Shown: positions 1-8,875 of the stretch, piece by piece
How the letters are laid out: each line of letters starts with the position of its first letter
Position numbering within the stretch: the first letter of the stretch is position 1
Assembly: GCF_007754155.1 (NCBI RefSeq)
Contig: NZ_CP037423.1
Location: forward strand, 9,110,938 to 9,174,937
Reading direction: 5' to 3'
DNA length: 64,000 nucleotides
Source: Stieleria neptunia
Lineage (GTDB): Bacteria > Planctomycetota > Planctomycetia > Pirellulales > Pirellulaceae
Translations under genes and position numbers: made by a program
The notes under the pieces: generated by a model
What the model was told of the DNA's origin: nothing
Database searches by the model: none
What the model saw: the letters and a program-made list of their open reading frames with translations, nothing else

Positions 1-2
1 CC

Positions 3-1031
3 TACACCTTTCGTGTGCCCGGCACCGACGAAGAAGTCGAAATGATCCCGGTCCCGGGTGGCGAATTCATGTTCGGCAGCCCCGAGGATGAAGCGGATCG
101 CGGCGAAGACGAAGGCCCGCAGATCAAGGTCACCGTCGATCCGATGTGGGTCGCCAAGACCGAGGTCACCTGGGGCTTGTACCAGGAGTTCATGGACCTG
201 TATGGCATCTTCAAAGAGTTTGAATCGAGCGGAATCCGAGTGGTCAACGACGACAACAAAGTCGATTCGATCACCGCACCGACCGAACTCTACGACCCCA
301 CGTTTACCTACGAGTACGGCGACGACGAGGACCAACCGGCGGTCACGATGACCCAGTATTCGGCCCAACAGTTCACCAAATGGATCAGCCTGGTGTCCGG
401 CCAACAGTTCCGATTGCCGACCGAAGCGGAATGGGAATACGCCGCCCGGGCCGGCACGACGACGGCTTACTCGTGGGGCGACAGCGCCGACGACATCGAT
501 GACTACGCTTGGTATTTTGACAACGCCGACGACGGACAAGTCGCCGTGGCATCGAAGAAACCCAACCCCTTCGGCCTCTACGACATGCACGGCAACGTCG
601 GCGAATGGACCGTCAACCAATACACCGAAGACGGCTATGTCGACTTCGCGGACAAGCAAGGCATCAACGCGACCGACCTGGTCAAATGGCCTGAAGTCCC
701 CTCGCCGTGTGTGGTTCGCGGCGGAACCTGGGAATCGGACGCCGAAGACGTCCGCAGCGCCGCCCGCATGGCTTCGGACGACGAAGAATGGAAGTCGGAA
801 GACCCGAACTTTCCCCGTAGCCCCTGGTGGCACACCAGTGATCCCTCGCGCGGCGTCGGATTCCGCATCTTCCGATCCTACAAACCGCTCCCCAAAGCAA
901 CGATCACCAAGTTCTGGGAAGCCCAAGCCGAAGACACCGTGCTGGATGTCGAGTCTCGAATGGATGGCGGACGTGGCGGCATGGGCGTGATCGACAAAGA
1001 TTTGCCCAAGGCGATCGAAGAGATCAAATAA
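3..1031 (+). CDS. SUMF1/formylglycine-generating-enzyme-like domain protein (5' partial)
   Basis: The reading frame is open to the left edge, so the N-terminus lies outside the window; a GTG at 15 is probably internal. Hallmarks of the FGE-sulfatase (SUMF1) fold appear in order: a VPGGEFMFGSP segment near the start, RLPTEAEWEYAARAG, GLYDMHGNVGEWT, VVRGGTWES and GVGFRIFR near the C-terminus. True formylglycine-generating enzymes carry two copper-binding cysteines just after the RGG-W segment. Here that stretch reads WESDAEDVRSAAR with no cysteine, so sulfatase activation is unlikely. Such proteins are abundant in planctomycetes, often as secreted or fused domains of unknown role. Family assignment is firm; function is open. 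Confidence 0.85.
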   Translation, partial: YTFRVPGTDEEVEMIPVPGGEFMFGSPEDEADRGEDEGPQIKVTVDPMWVAKTEVTWGLYQEFMDLYGIFKEFESSGIRVVNDDNKVDSITAPTELYDPTFTYEYGDDEDQPAVTMTQYSAQQFTKWISLVSGQQFRLPTEAEWEYAARAGTTTAYSWGDSADDIDDYAWYFDNADDGQVAVASKKPNPFGLYDMHGNVGEWTVNQYTEDGYVDFADKQGINATDLVKWPEVPSPCVVRGGTWESDAEDVRSAARMASDDEEWKSEDPNFPRSPWWHTSDPSRGVGFRIFRSYKPLPKATITKFWEAQAEDTVLDVESRMDGGRGGMGVIDKDLPKAIEEIK

Positions 1032-1050
1032 AGCAAAGCTCAAATCTACA

Positions 1051-1077
1051 CGTCGCAAGCCGGAAGCTTACGCCACT
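1051..1077 (-). repeat. dispersed TCC-triloop hairpin (GTGGCGTAAGCTTCC subfamily), inverted copy
   Basis: Read on the minus strand this is the 8-bp stem CGTAAGCT / GGCTTGCG around a TCC loop. It matches the two plus-strand copies near 8.6 kb except for one T-A pair that is T-G here. It sits between the SUMF1-like gene and asd. Confidence 0.75.
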
Positions 1078-1092
1078 TCACTCCAACCTTTT

Positions 1093-2121
1093 TTGAATCC
1101 CGTGTACGAAACCTTAGCTGTCGTCGGCGCCACCGGTGCGGTCGGACGAATCGTTCTTGAGCAACTCGAGGCTCGCAACTTTCCCTACAAGCGGCTGAAA
1201 CTGCTGGCCTCGCAGCGTTCGGCGGGTCAGCAGGTTCGCTTCAAAGACGAAACGATCACGGTTGAATTGCTGGCCCCCGGTGCGTTCGAAGACGTCGACA
1301 TCGTGATCGCCAGCACACCCGATGAGGTGTCCGCCGAATTCGCCCCCTACGCCGTCAAAGAAGGCGCCATCGTCGTCGACGAAAGCGGTTATTGGCGGAT
1401 GGACCCCAAGGTGCCGCTGATCATCCCCGAAGTCAATCCGGATGCGATCGCCGACCATCAAGGCATCATCGCCAGCCCGAATTGCAGCACCACGCAAATG
1501 GTCGTCGCGCTCGCACCGCTCCACCAAGCCGCCAAGGTCAAACGAGTCGTCGTGAGCACCTACCAAGCGACCAGCGGCGCGGGTTTGGCCGGCAACGCCG
1601 AACTGGAATCCAGCGTGCGACAGATCCTGGACGGGCAAACCCCCGGCCACGAAACGTTTCAACACCCGATCGGTTTCAACCTGATCCCGCAGATCGGCGG
1701 CGAGAAATTCGAGGGTTACACCAGCGAAGAAATGAAGATGGTGTACGAGACCCGGAAAATCATGGGCGACGACGACATCCAAGTCTGCCCCACGGCCGTT
1801 CGCGTTCCGGTCACGATCGGGCACAGCGAATCGATCCTGGTAGAAACGGAAAAACCGCTGACGGTGGCCGAAGCGACCGAATTGTTCCGCGCCGCGGCGG
1901 GCATCACCGTCGTCGACGACTTGGCCAACCACCAGTATCCGATGCCGCGCGACTGCGACGGCAAAGACGACGTTTTCGTCGGCCGGATTCGACGCGACAT
2001 CAGCGGCGACGGCCATGGGATCGCATTCTGGTGCGTCAGCGACAATCTCAGAAAAGGCGCGGCGACCAACGCCGTCCAGATCGCCGAATTGCTGCAGCAG
2101 TCCGTCGCCTCGGCCGGCTGA
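1093..2121 (+). CDS. asd: aspartate-semialdehyde dehydrogenase
   Basis: Catalyses NADPH-dependent reduction of aspartyl-4-phosphate to aspartate semialdehyde, the branch point to lysine/diaminopimelate, threonine and methionine. The N-terminal Rossmann motif VVGATGAVG and the active-site cysteine segment ASPNCSTTQM (around residue 134) are present, and the 342-residue length is normal for the family. The start used is TTG at 1093; a GTG three codons in (1102) is equally possible and neither has a strong ribosome-binding site. The stop is 3 bases before truA, suggesting co-transcription, although the two products have unrelated pathways. Confidence 0.95.
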   Translation: MNPVYETLAVVGATGAVGRIVLEQLEARNFPYKRLKLLASQRSAGQQVRFKDETITVELLAPGAFEDVDIVIASTPDEVSAEFAPYAVKEGAIVVDESGYWRMDPKVPLIIPEVNPDAIADHQGIIASPNCSTTQMVVALAPLHQAAKVKRVVVSTYQATSGAGLAGNAELESSVRQILDGQTPGHETFQHPIGFNLIPQIGGEKFEGYTSEEMKMVYETRKIMGDDDIQVCPTAVRVPVTIGHSESILVETEKPLTVAEATELFRAAAGITVVDDLANHQYPMPRDCDGKDDVFVGRIRRDISGDGHGIAFWCVSDNLRKGAATNAVQIAELLQQSVASAG

Positions 2122-2124
2122 TCG

Positions 2125-2901
2125 GTGACGCGAACGTTTGCGATCACGATCGCCTATGACGGAACGGACTTCGCCGGCTGGCAGGTCCAACCGGGCCAGG
2201 CAACGATCCAAGGAACGCTGCAGCACGCCATCAAGCGGTCGACCAAACTGGACGTCAACGTCACCGGCAGCGGACGCACCGACGCCGGTGTCCACGCGCT
2301 CGGCCAAGTCGCCAGCTGCCGCTTTCCGACTTGGACCGCTTCGACCGACGCGCTGTCCAAGGCGATCAATTCACGATTGCCCGAGACGATCGTGGTGACC
2401 GAAGTCCACCAGGCACCTTCGGATTTTCACGCCATTCGTGACGCGATCGGAAAACGCTATCGTTATCAAATCCAAGTCCGCCATCAGCGTGACCCGTTCG
2501 AACATCGTTACCGCTGGCGACTCCGCCGAGCGGTCGATGTCGCGGCGATGCAGTCTGCCGCGGCCAAGATCATCGGGCATCGCGATTTTTCCAGCTTTGA
2601 ATCGGCCGGCGCCCGACGCAAGTCATCGGTCCGCGACGTGCGAGATTGCCAAGTCTTGCCGGCGGCGGATTACGAAACCAGCGGGCACCTGGCGATCGAA
2701 GTCGAAGCCAACGGCTTTCTCTACAACATGGTCCGCAACATCGTCGGTACACTGGTCGAAGTCGGATACGGCAAACAGCCGCCGGAATGGATCGATGAGG
2801 TGCTGGGACAGAAAAATCGCATCTATGCCGGCCAAGCGGCACCGCCCCAGGGGCTGTTCCTGAAAGAAGTTTATTACCGGCCCGGATTTGAACCTGTTTA
2901 A
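2125..2901 (+). CDS. truA: tRNA pseudouridine(38-40) synthase TruA
   Basis: Isomerises uridines 38-40 in the tRNA anticodon arm to pseudouridine. The catalytic aspartate is in the GSGRTDAGVHALGQVA motif at about residues 47-62, and the C-terminal segment FLYNMVRNIVGTLVEVG is typical of TruA. Length (258 residues) is normal. Start is GTG at 2125, immediately after the asd stop, so translational coupling is likely. No anomalies seen. Confidence 0.95.
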   Translation: MTRTFAITIAYDGTDFAGWQVQPGQATIQGTLQHAIKRSTKLDVNVTGSGRTDAGVHALGQVASCRFPTWTASTDALSKAINSRLPETIVVTEVHQAPSDFHAIRDAIGKRYRYQIQVRHQRDPFEHRYRWRLRRAVDVAAMQSAAAKIIGHRDFSSFESAGARRKSSVRDVRDCQVLPAADYETSGHLAIEVEANGFLYNMVRNIVGTLVEVGYGKQPPEWIDEVLGQKNRIYAGQAAPPQGLFLKEVYYRPGFEPV

Positions 2902-3097
2902 CGTCGCCGCAAGCCCCATAAAACCCCTCCCTCCGCCGGTCAGGACCACCACCGCCAACCCTCACCGGATCGACACAATCCCTTAACGTATTCTTAACCG
3001 GCTGGTCAGCCCGATGCTCAATAATGGTGACTCTCACAGGTAGCGCGACCGTGCGGTCGTGACTGGGGAAGTTCTCGGAGTAGAGACGCATCGCTCA

Positions 3098-4591
3098 ATG
3101 TCGGTTGAAACCACCGCCGCCGAACCGGTCTTGGACCAGGCAACCCGCGACTTCGTTCGCCGGTCCATGCAAGCCGGACTGGTCGAACTGGCCGACGTCA
3201 AAAAGGTCGTCGTTTCGCTGATGACCGAAGACCTGGTGTTCACGCCCGAGCGACTGGCACAAGGTCTGGTCGGCGCGGACCTGCTGACGCCTTGGCAAGC
3301 CCGCAAGCTGTTGGCCGGAAAAGCACGTGGATTCCATCTGGGCAATTATCGCTTGCTTCAACCCCTGGGACGCGGCGGCATGGGCGTCGTCTTTCTGGCC
3401 CGACATGCGGTCATGAATCGATTGATGGCCCTCAAGATCCTGCCTTCGGAAGCATCGAAGGATTCCCGCCGCATCGAACGTTTCAAAGAGGAGGCCCGGG
3501 CCTCGGCAAAACTGGAACACCCCAACATCGTTCAAGCGTTCGATTTCTCCGAATCCGATGGCAAACTGTTCATCGTGATGGAATACATCGAAGGCGTCGA
3601 CTTGCACCGCGCGGTGGCCCGCGACGGAGTGATGTCGCCCACCGAAGCGCTCGACGCGATGATCCAGACGACCGATGCGCTGGCCCACGCACACCAACGT
3701 GGCATCGTTCACCGCGACATCAAGCCGTCGAATTTATTGTTGCGCAATGACGGAGTGATCAAAGTCAGCGACATGGGGCTTGCCCGGATCGGATACACCG
3801 CCGGAACCGACGCCCCCAATCGCTTGACCGGCACGGCCGACTTCATCGCCCCCGAACAGGCCATCGATTCCCAGTCGGTCGACGCCCGCGCGGACATCTA
3901 TTCCCTGGGATGCACGTGGTACTTTCTGCTGGTGGGGAAACCGCCGTTCCCGGGAACCAGCGTCGCCCAGCGATTGGCCAAGCACCAGACCGCCAAAGTC
4001 CCCTTGGTGAGCGACACCCGCTCGGACTGTCCGCCGGCGATCAGTTTGTTGATCCAACGCATGATGTCCAAACGCCCGGTCGACCGCCCCGCCTCGGCGG
4101 CGGAACTGTTGACCCAACTGCGGCGGATTGCGGGATCGAAATTGGCCGGTCGGGAACTGGCCAACCGGCCCCGATCGGAACAGCGGACGGTGCCCCAGGA
4201 CGACTCCTCCAGTTTTGCGTCGCTCGACGACAGCGGACCACTTGGCGAAGCCTCACAGGGAGCGATGGCGGAAATCGCCGAGATTGATTTCGGCAGCCTG
4301 CCGCCGATCGACCTGGCGACCCTGCCCCCGGCCGCTGTTCACGTTTCGCCCCTGGCGACGCCCCCAAACGCTGCGGGGTCGCCGAGCAAGCCGGCGCAGC
4401 GACGCGGCTCATCCAACGAAACGGATTCCAATCAGAGCGTCTTGCTCGGCGCCGGGCTGGCACTGTCCATTGTCGCCTTACTGGCTGTCGTCAGCGTCAC
4501 GTTTTACCAAATGACGAAAGACGAAAAGCCCCTCACACGGCTGAAAACCACCGAAGGCGGCAAAGGAAATGTCATTGTCATCGAAGAGTAG
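3098..4591 (+). CDS. membrane-anchored serine/threonine protein kinase
   Basis: A Hanks-type kinase. Visible motifs: glycine loop LGRGGMGVVFLARH (about residue 89), lysine in MALKIL, catalytic loop HRDIKPSN (about 205), metal-binding DMG in place of DFG (about 225) and activation segment GTADFIAPEQ. The ATG at 3098 is preferred over an in-frame GTG at 3059 because the homologous-looking N-terminus begins there. One transmembrane helix near residues 448-470 follows a proline-rich linker, leaving a short external tail. This is the usual planctomycete architecture. The FHA gene begins one base after the stop, which strongly suggests a signalling pair, since FHA domains bind phosphothreonine. Substrates cannot be deduced. 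Confidence 0.92.
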   Translation: MSVETTAAEPVLDQATRDFVRRSMQAGLVELADVKKVVVSLMTEDLVFTPERLAQGLVGADLLTPWQARKLLAGKARGFHLGNYRLLQPLGRGGMGVVFLARHAVMNRLMALKILPSEASKDSRRIERFKEEARASAKLEHPNIVQAFDFSESDGKLFIVMEYIEGVDLHRAVARDGVMSPTEALDAMIQTTDALAHAHQRGIVHRDIKPSNLLLRNDGVIKVSDMGLARIGYTAGTDAPNRLTGTADFIAPEQAIDSQSVDARADIYSLGCTWYFLLVGKPPFPGTSVAQRLAKHQTAKVPLVSDTRSDCPPAISLLIQRMMSKRPVDRPASAAELLTQLRRIAGSKLAGRELANRPRSEQRTVPQDDSSSFASLDDSGPLGEASQGAMAEIAEIDFGSLPPIDLATLPPAAVHVSPLATPPNAAGSPSKPAQRRGSSNETDSNQSVLLGAGLALSIVALLAVVSVTFYQMTKDEKPLTRLKTTEGGKGNVIVIEE

Positions 4592-4592
4592 C

Positions 4593-5465
4593 ATGTCCGT
4601 TGAATTGATCATCACACAGGGAAGCAACGCCGGCACGGCGGCATCGATCCACCCTGGCTACTACTTGGTCGGCCGGCTGAAAGAATGCCAAATCCGGCCG
4701 AAAAGCCGATCGGTCAGCCGGCGGCACTGCTTGTTGCTGCACAACGATGACGGATTCGGAGCGCTCGATTTAAAAAGCACACGCGGCACCTACGTCAACG
4801 GAACGCGACTTCAGCCGCACCAGTGGCGAGTGCTTGCCGACGGCGACGAATTGCGATTCGGTAAAGTCGTCTTCAAGGTCTCGGTCAAGCAACCCGTCCT
4901 CGCCACGGCCGGCCATGCCGCCGAGGGGCCAGGGCACACGGACGCGACCTTCAGCGAGCCTCCGCCTTCATGGAACAACCAAGACGTCGCGGAATTCTTG
5001 GAAGAGGAGGACCAGGCGGAATTTGATGAGCAGGACGACCTGCCATCGGCGCCGCGTCGATCGGCCCGATCCGGTCTCGACTCCGACGCCATCGCGGCCG
5101 CCGAGGCCGACCATGCCGACGTGCTCTCCGATAGCGCGATTCGCTCCGGCAAACCCCACGACACGTTCATCGGAGACTTCTCAGACGACTTCGAAGACGA
5201 AGACGAAGAAGTCGCAAAGGACATCGAATTGGATTCGGTGCCGAAAAAACGACCGCCACGACAGAAGATCGACCACAAGCAATACAAGCGGGCCGCGAAG
5301 CGGTCGTTCAACCTGCCAAGCTTCTCAATCCGCTCGGCCGACGGCGTCGACTGGAAACTGCTCGGCACCGTCGCCCTGGTCGCCCTGACCCTCGGCGTGT
5401 TGGGCTACCAGCTCTATCAGTTCGGCGGACCGGCGGACATCGAAATCCGGCAAAATCTGGATTGA
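4593..5465 (+). CDS. FHA-domain membrane protein
   Basis: The first ~100 residues form a forkhead-associated domain: GR at the start of the fold, the phosphothreonine-contacting segment VSRRHC, and STRGTYVNG. A long acidic, low-complexity linker follows, then a basic patch (KKRPPRQK) and a transmembrane helix near residues 255-276 with a short tail. The ATG at 4593 was chosen because it directly follows the kinase stop; an in-frame ATG at 4569 would overlap the kinase. It probably docks onto the neighbouring kinase or its phosphorylated targets; this is inferred from context. Confidence 0.88.
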   Translation: MSVELIITQGSNAGTAASIHPGYYLVGRLKECQIRPKSRSVSRRHCLLLHNDDGFGALDLKSTRGTYVNGTRLQPHQWRVLADGDELRFGKVVFKVSVKQPVLATAGHAAEGPGHTDATFSEPPPSWNNQDVAEFLEEEDQAEFDEQDDLPSAPRRSARSGLDSDAIAAAEADHADVLSDSAIRSGKPHDTFIGDFSDDFEDEDEEVAKDIELDSVPKKRPPRQKIDHKQYKRAAKRSFNLPSFSIRSADGVDWKLLGTVALVALTLGVLGYQLYQFGGPADIEIRQNLD

Positions 5466-5487
5466 TGCATGGTACGCTACGCGGACC

Positions 5488-6054
5488 ATGTCACTTTTGC
5501 TGCTCCTTGACGGCTACAACATCACCCAGCCGATCGCGCCGACTCGCAATCCCGACCCGCGTTGGTTGCAGCGGGATCGCAATGTGCTGCTGCGCGAGCT
5601 GACGAATCAACTCAGCGAGCCGGTTCGTCGAAAAACCTGTGTCGTCTTCGATGCCGCCAATCCGCCACGTGATCGTCCCAGCGAGTTCGTTCACCACGGG
5701 ATGAGCGTCCGTTTTGCGGTCGATTACCTGTCCGCAGACGATTTATTGGAAGAAATCATTCGGGCACATCACACGCCCAAACGGCTGATGGTCGTCTCCT
5801 CGGACCACCGAATCCAGATCGCGGCGCGGCGCCGCGGCGCCGCGCATTTCGACAGCGAACCCTGGATGGACGACCTGACAGACGGAAAAATCCATTTGGC
5901 GATCGACGTGGTGGCGAAATCCGGCGGGGCAGGGCAGGGCGGTCGGCCGCCGGCAGACCCGGAAAAAAACGCGGCGGCGGCCAAGAAACCCCGTATCCAG
6001 GACCCTTCGGAGGTGGAGCAGTGGATGCGGGAATTCGGTTTTGATCCGGATTAA
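5488..6054 (+). CDS. YacP-like NYN-domain (PIN-fold) RNase
   Basis: The N-terminus LLLLDGYNI carries the first acidic metal ligand of the NYN/PIN fold. VVFDAANPP and the SSDHRIQIAARRRGA segment supply further acidic positions typical of YacP/Rae1-type endoribonucleases. The 188-residue length fits. The C-terminus (GGAGQGGRPPADPEKN) is a low-complexity tail containing two overlapping GGGCAGGG octamers in DNA. It follows the FHA gene by 22 bases and may be co-transcribed. RNA targets are unknown. Confidence 0.82.
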   Translation: MSLLLLLDGYNITQPIAPTRNPDPRWLQRDRNVLLRELTNQLSEPVRRKTCVVFDAANPPRDRPSEFVHHGMSVRFAVDYLSADDLLEEIIRAHHTPKRLMVVSSDHRIQIAARRRGAAHFDSEPWMDDLTDGKIHLAIDVVAKSGGAGQGGRPPADPEKNAAAAKKPRIQDPSEVEQWMREFGFDPD

Positions 6055-6199
6055 TCGGCCTGGCAAGCCCCGGGCAACCCGCCTGCGACGCGATGCTCCT
6101 TCCGCACTCGACCGGCTCGACATAGAATCCCGGCTCAGATTGCCGACGCAGGCGTGCCGTCGGCGGCCCCACCCCCCCAACGTTACACCGATTCGTTCG

Positions 6200-7312
6200 A
6201 TGACAGCCACCGCGACCGCCCAACGAGCTTATAACTTTTCCGCCGGCCCCGCCGTCTTGCCCGTCTCGGTACTTGAGGAAGTACGCGACGAACTGGTTTG
6301 CCTGCCCGGTGCACGCAGTTCATTGCTCGAAATGAGCCACCGTGACAAAACCTTTGTCGACATCCTGCACGACGCCGAAAACAGCCTGCGATCGCTGCTG
6401 AACATCAGCGACGACTACGCCGTGCTGTTTCTGCAAGGCGGTGCGGCGCTTCAGTTCTCGATGATCCCCGCCAACCTGCTTCGCGATTCGGGTAAATCGG
6501 CGGCCTACATTCAAACGGGCACCTGGGGCAAGAAAGCGATCGCGGAAGCCAAGAAAGAAGGGCCGGTCGAGGTCGTCTACGACGCCTCGGCGTCGAATTT
6601 CAACCATGTCCCCGGCCCGCAGGACTACAGCGTCGCCGACGACGCGGCCTACCTGTATTACTGCAACAACGAAACGATCCAGGGTGTTCAATTCCCCACC
6701 GAACCCGAATGCCCCTCCGGCGTGCCGCTGGTTTGCGACGCATCGAGCGATTTTCTGTATCGCCCGGTCGACATCAACAAATACGGCTTGTTGTATGCTT
6801 GTGCCCAAAAGAACGCCGGCCCGGCCGGTGTGACCGTGGTGGTCATCCGCCGCGACCTGATCGACCGCGGCAGCGTTTCGCTTCCGGGTTACTTGAATTA
6901 CAAGAACCACGCCGACGCGGACTCCGAATGGAACACGCCGCCGACGTTCGCCATCTGGGTGCTGGGCAAAGTCGCCAAGTGGCTGCAAAACGACATCGGC
7001 GGGCTGGCGGCGATGGAAACGCTGAACCGCAAAAAAGCATCGCTGCTCTACGACGCGATCGACCAGTCGGGCGGCTATTACACCGGACACGCCAAACCGG
7101 AGTGCCGCTCGCTGATGAACGCGACCTTCACGCTGCCCAACGATGATCTGCAGTCGGCGTTTCTTGCCCAAGCGGCCGAGCGTGACTTGGTCAACCTGAA
7201 AGGGCACCGTAGCGTGGGCGGAATCCGTGCCAGCATCTACAACGCGATGCCGATCGAAGGCGTGCAATCGCTGGCAAGCTTCATGACCGATTTCGCATCC
7301 AAAAACGCGTGA
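6200..7312 (+). CDS. serC: phosphoserine aminotransferase
   Basis: PLP-dependent transamination of 3-phosphohydroxypyruvate to phosphoserine. The N-terminal signature YNFSAGPAVLP and the lysine-containing segment YACAQKNAGPAGVTVV (Schiff-base lysine) are clear. The ATG at 6200 (MTATATAQRAYNF) places the signature at the normal position; the frame is open upstream to 6041, but that extension is arginine-rich and overlaps the preceding gene. The product is 370 residues, normal for SerC. serA follows in the same direction, giving two consecutive serine-biosynthesis steps in one cluster. Confidence 0.95.
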   Translation: MTATATAQRAYNFSAGPAVLPVSVLEEVRDELVCLPGARSSLLEMSHRDKTFVDILHDAENSLRSLLNISDDYAVLFLQGGAALQFSMIPANLLRDSGKSAAYIQTGTWGKKAIAEAKKEGPVEVVYDASASNFNHVPGPQDYSVADDAAYLYYCNNETIQGVQFPTEPECPSGVPLVCDASSDFLYRPVDINKYGLLYACAQKNAGPAGVTVVVIRRDLIDRGSVSLPGYLNYKNHADADSEWNTPPTFAIWVLGKVAKWLQNDIGGLAAMETLNRKKASLLYDAIDQSGGYYTGHAKPECRSLMNATFTLPNDDLQSAFLAQAAERDLVNLKGHRSVGGIRASIYNAMPIEGVQSLASFMTDFASKNA

Positions 7313-7411
7313 TCTTCGCCGGACCGACGCGGCGGCTGCCTTCGGCGAGCCCCGCAAGGTCCTCGCACTCTCCCCGATCTTTCCTTTCCTCCAACCACAG
7401 CAACGCCAGAG

Positions 7412-8587
7412 ATGTACAAGATCCTGACGCTCAATAACATCTCCGTCAAAGGACTCTCACGCCTGCCACGCGACGAATACGAAATCTCGTCCGAGTCGAG
7501 TCAGCCGGATGCGATTCTGCTTCGTTCCTTCAAGATGCACGACATGGAGATCCCCGAATCGGTCGCGGCCATCGGCCGTGCCGGTGCCGGCGTGAACAAC
7601 ATTCCGATCGACAAGATGACCAAGCGCGGCGTGCCGGTGTTCAATGCCCCAGGCGCCAACGCCAACGCCGTCAAGGAACTGGTGCTTGCCGGGTTGCTGA
7701 TGGCATCTCGCAACATCTACCCGGCGATGCAATTCGCGTCGTCGCTGGAAGGGACCGATGCGGAGATTTCCACCGCGGTCGAATCCGGCAAGAAGAACTT
7801 TGTCGGTTGCGAATTGCACTCCAAGACCTTCGGCGTGATCGGCCTGGGCGCGATCGGACGCCGCGTCGCCAACGCCGCCAGCGCGCTGGGCATGAAGGTC
7901 GTCGGCTACGACCCGCAGATCTCGGTCGAAAACGCCTGGCGACTTTCCCGCAACGTCAAACAGGCGATCAACCTGGACCACCTGTTCTCGCAATGCGACG
8001 CCGTCAGCGTTCACGTCCCGCTGCTGGATGTGACGAAAGGACTGGTCAACAAGGCGCGCATCGAGTCGATGAATGACGGCGGTATCATCGTCAACCTCGC
8101 CCGCGGCGGCATCTGTGATGACGACGCCGTGATCGCCGCGCTGGACTCCGGCAAACTGAGCGCCTATGTGATCGATTTCCCCACCGGCCAGTTGATCAAG
8201 CACCCCAAAGTCATTTCGTTCCCGCACCTGGGTGCGTCGACCGAAGAGGCGGAGGAAAACTGTGCGGTCATGGTCGCCGATCAAGTCCGCGATTTCCTGG
8301 AAGACGGCACGGTGACCAACTCCGTCAATTTCCCCGAAGCCGTGATGCCTCGCGAAGGCAGCGGGTGTCGCGTCACGATCGCCAACGCCAATGTGCCCAA
8401 CATGGTCGGCCAGATCTCAACGATTCTCGCCAACGCGGGATTGAACATCGCCGACCTGTTGAACAAGTCACGCGGCGATTTGGCGTACACCATCATCGAC
8501 TTAGATGGCAACATCGAAGAGGCGTCGCTGCAAGCCCTGCGAGACATCGACGGCGTGCTCGCCGTCCGCCACCTGCCCGCCAAATAA
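7412..8587 (+). CDS. serA: D-3-phosphoglycerate dehydrogenase
   Basis: First committed step of serine synthesis: NAD-dependent oxidation of 3-phosphoglycerate. Substrate domain segment GRAGAGVNNIP, Rossmann motif GLGAIGRRVANAA (about residue 145), NLARGG, and a catalytic-histidine region FPHLGASTEEAEENC are visible. The C-terminal ~75 residues form an ACT-like regulatory domain (ANVPNMVGQISTILANAGLNI). At 391 residues it is the short type without the intervening domain of longer SerA enzymes. It lies 99 bases after serC and is probably co-transcribed. Confidence 0.93.
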   Translation: MYKILTLNNISVKGLSRLPRDEYEISSESSQPDAILLRSFKMHDMEIPESVAAIGRAGAGVNNIPIDKMTKRGVPVFNAPGANANAVKELVLAGLLMASRNIYPAMQFASSLEGTDAEISTAVESGKKNFVGCELHSKTFGVIGLGAIGRRVANAASALGMKVVGYDPQISVENAWRLSRNVKQAINLDHLFSQCDAVSVHVPLLDVTKGLVNKARIESMNDGGIIVNLARGGICDDDAVIAALDSGKLSAYVIDFPTGQLIKHPKVISFPHLGASTEEAEENCAVMVADQVRDFLEDGTVTNSVNFPEAVMPREGSGCRVTIANANVPNMVGQISTILANAGLNIADLLNKSRGDLAYTIIDLDGNIEEASLQALRDIDGVLAVRHLPAK

Positions 8588-8662
8588 GGTGGCGTAAGCT
8601 TCCAGCTTGCGAAAGTGGCGTAAGCTTCCAGCTTGCGATTCGGGCATGCTCCGCATGCCCAC
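8588..8662 (+). repeat. cluster of three TCC-triloop hairpins downstream of serA
   Basis: Two direct copies of CGTAAGCT-TCC-AGCTTGCG (8593-8611 and 8619-8637) are followed at once by a third, different hairpin GGGCATGC-TCC-GCATGCCC (8642-8660). All three share the TCC triloop. No coding potential is apparent here, although spurious frames cross it. Confidence 0.85.
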
Positions 8663-8875
8663 CAACCGTCCGCCACAGCCTCCCCCGCGCCGAAACCGCA
8701 AGCCCTTTAAGAGCAAACGACCCAAACTGCGAGTGGTCGGCTGCAACTGCTGCTTCGAGCAGGGCATGGCGGATCTTGTGAAAGATGCCAACCCAAAGGA
8801 TCTTTCACAAGATCCAGTACCCGAAAACGGCGTAAACTGATTCCTGCGTCTCCCACTTGAGCCAGGAAATCACGC

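Noticed and set aside
5821..5850. GC-rich GCGGCGCGGCGCCGCGGCGCCGCGC stretch (within 20-base pieces) as a regulatory palindrome
   Set aside because: It lies inside the YacP-like coding sequence and encodes an ARRRGA stretch; codon choice explains it.
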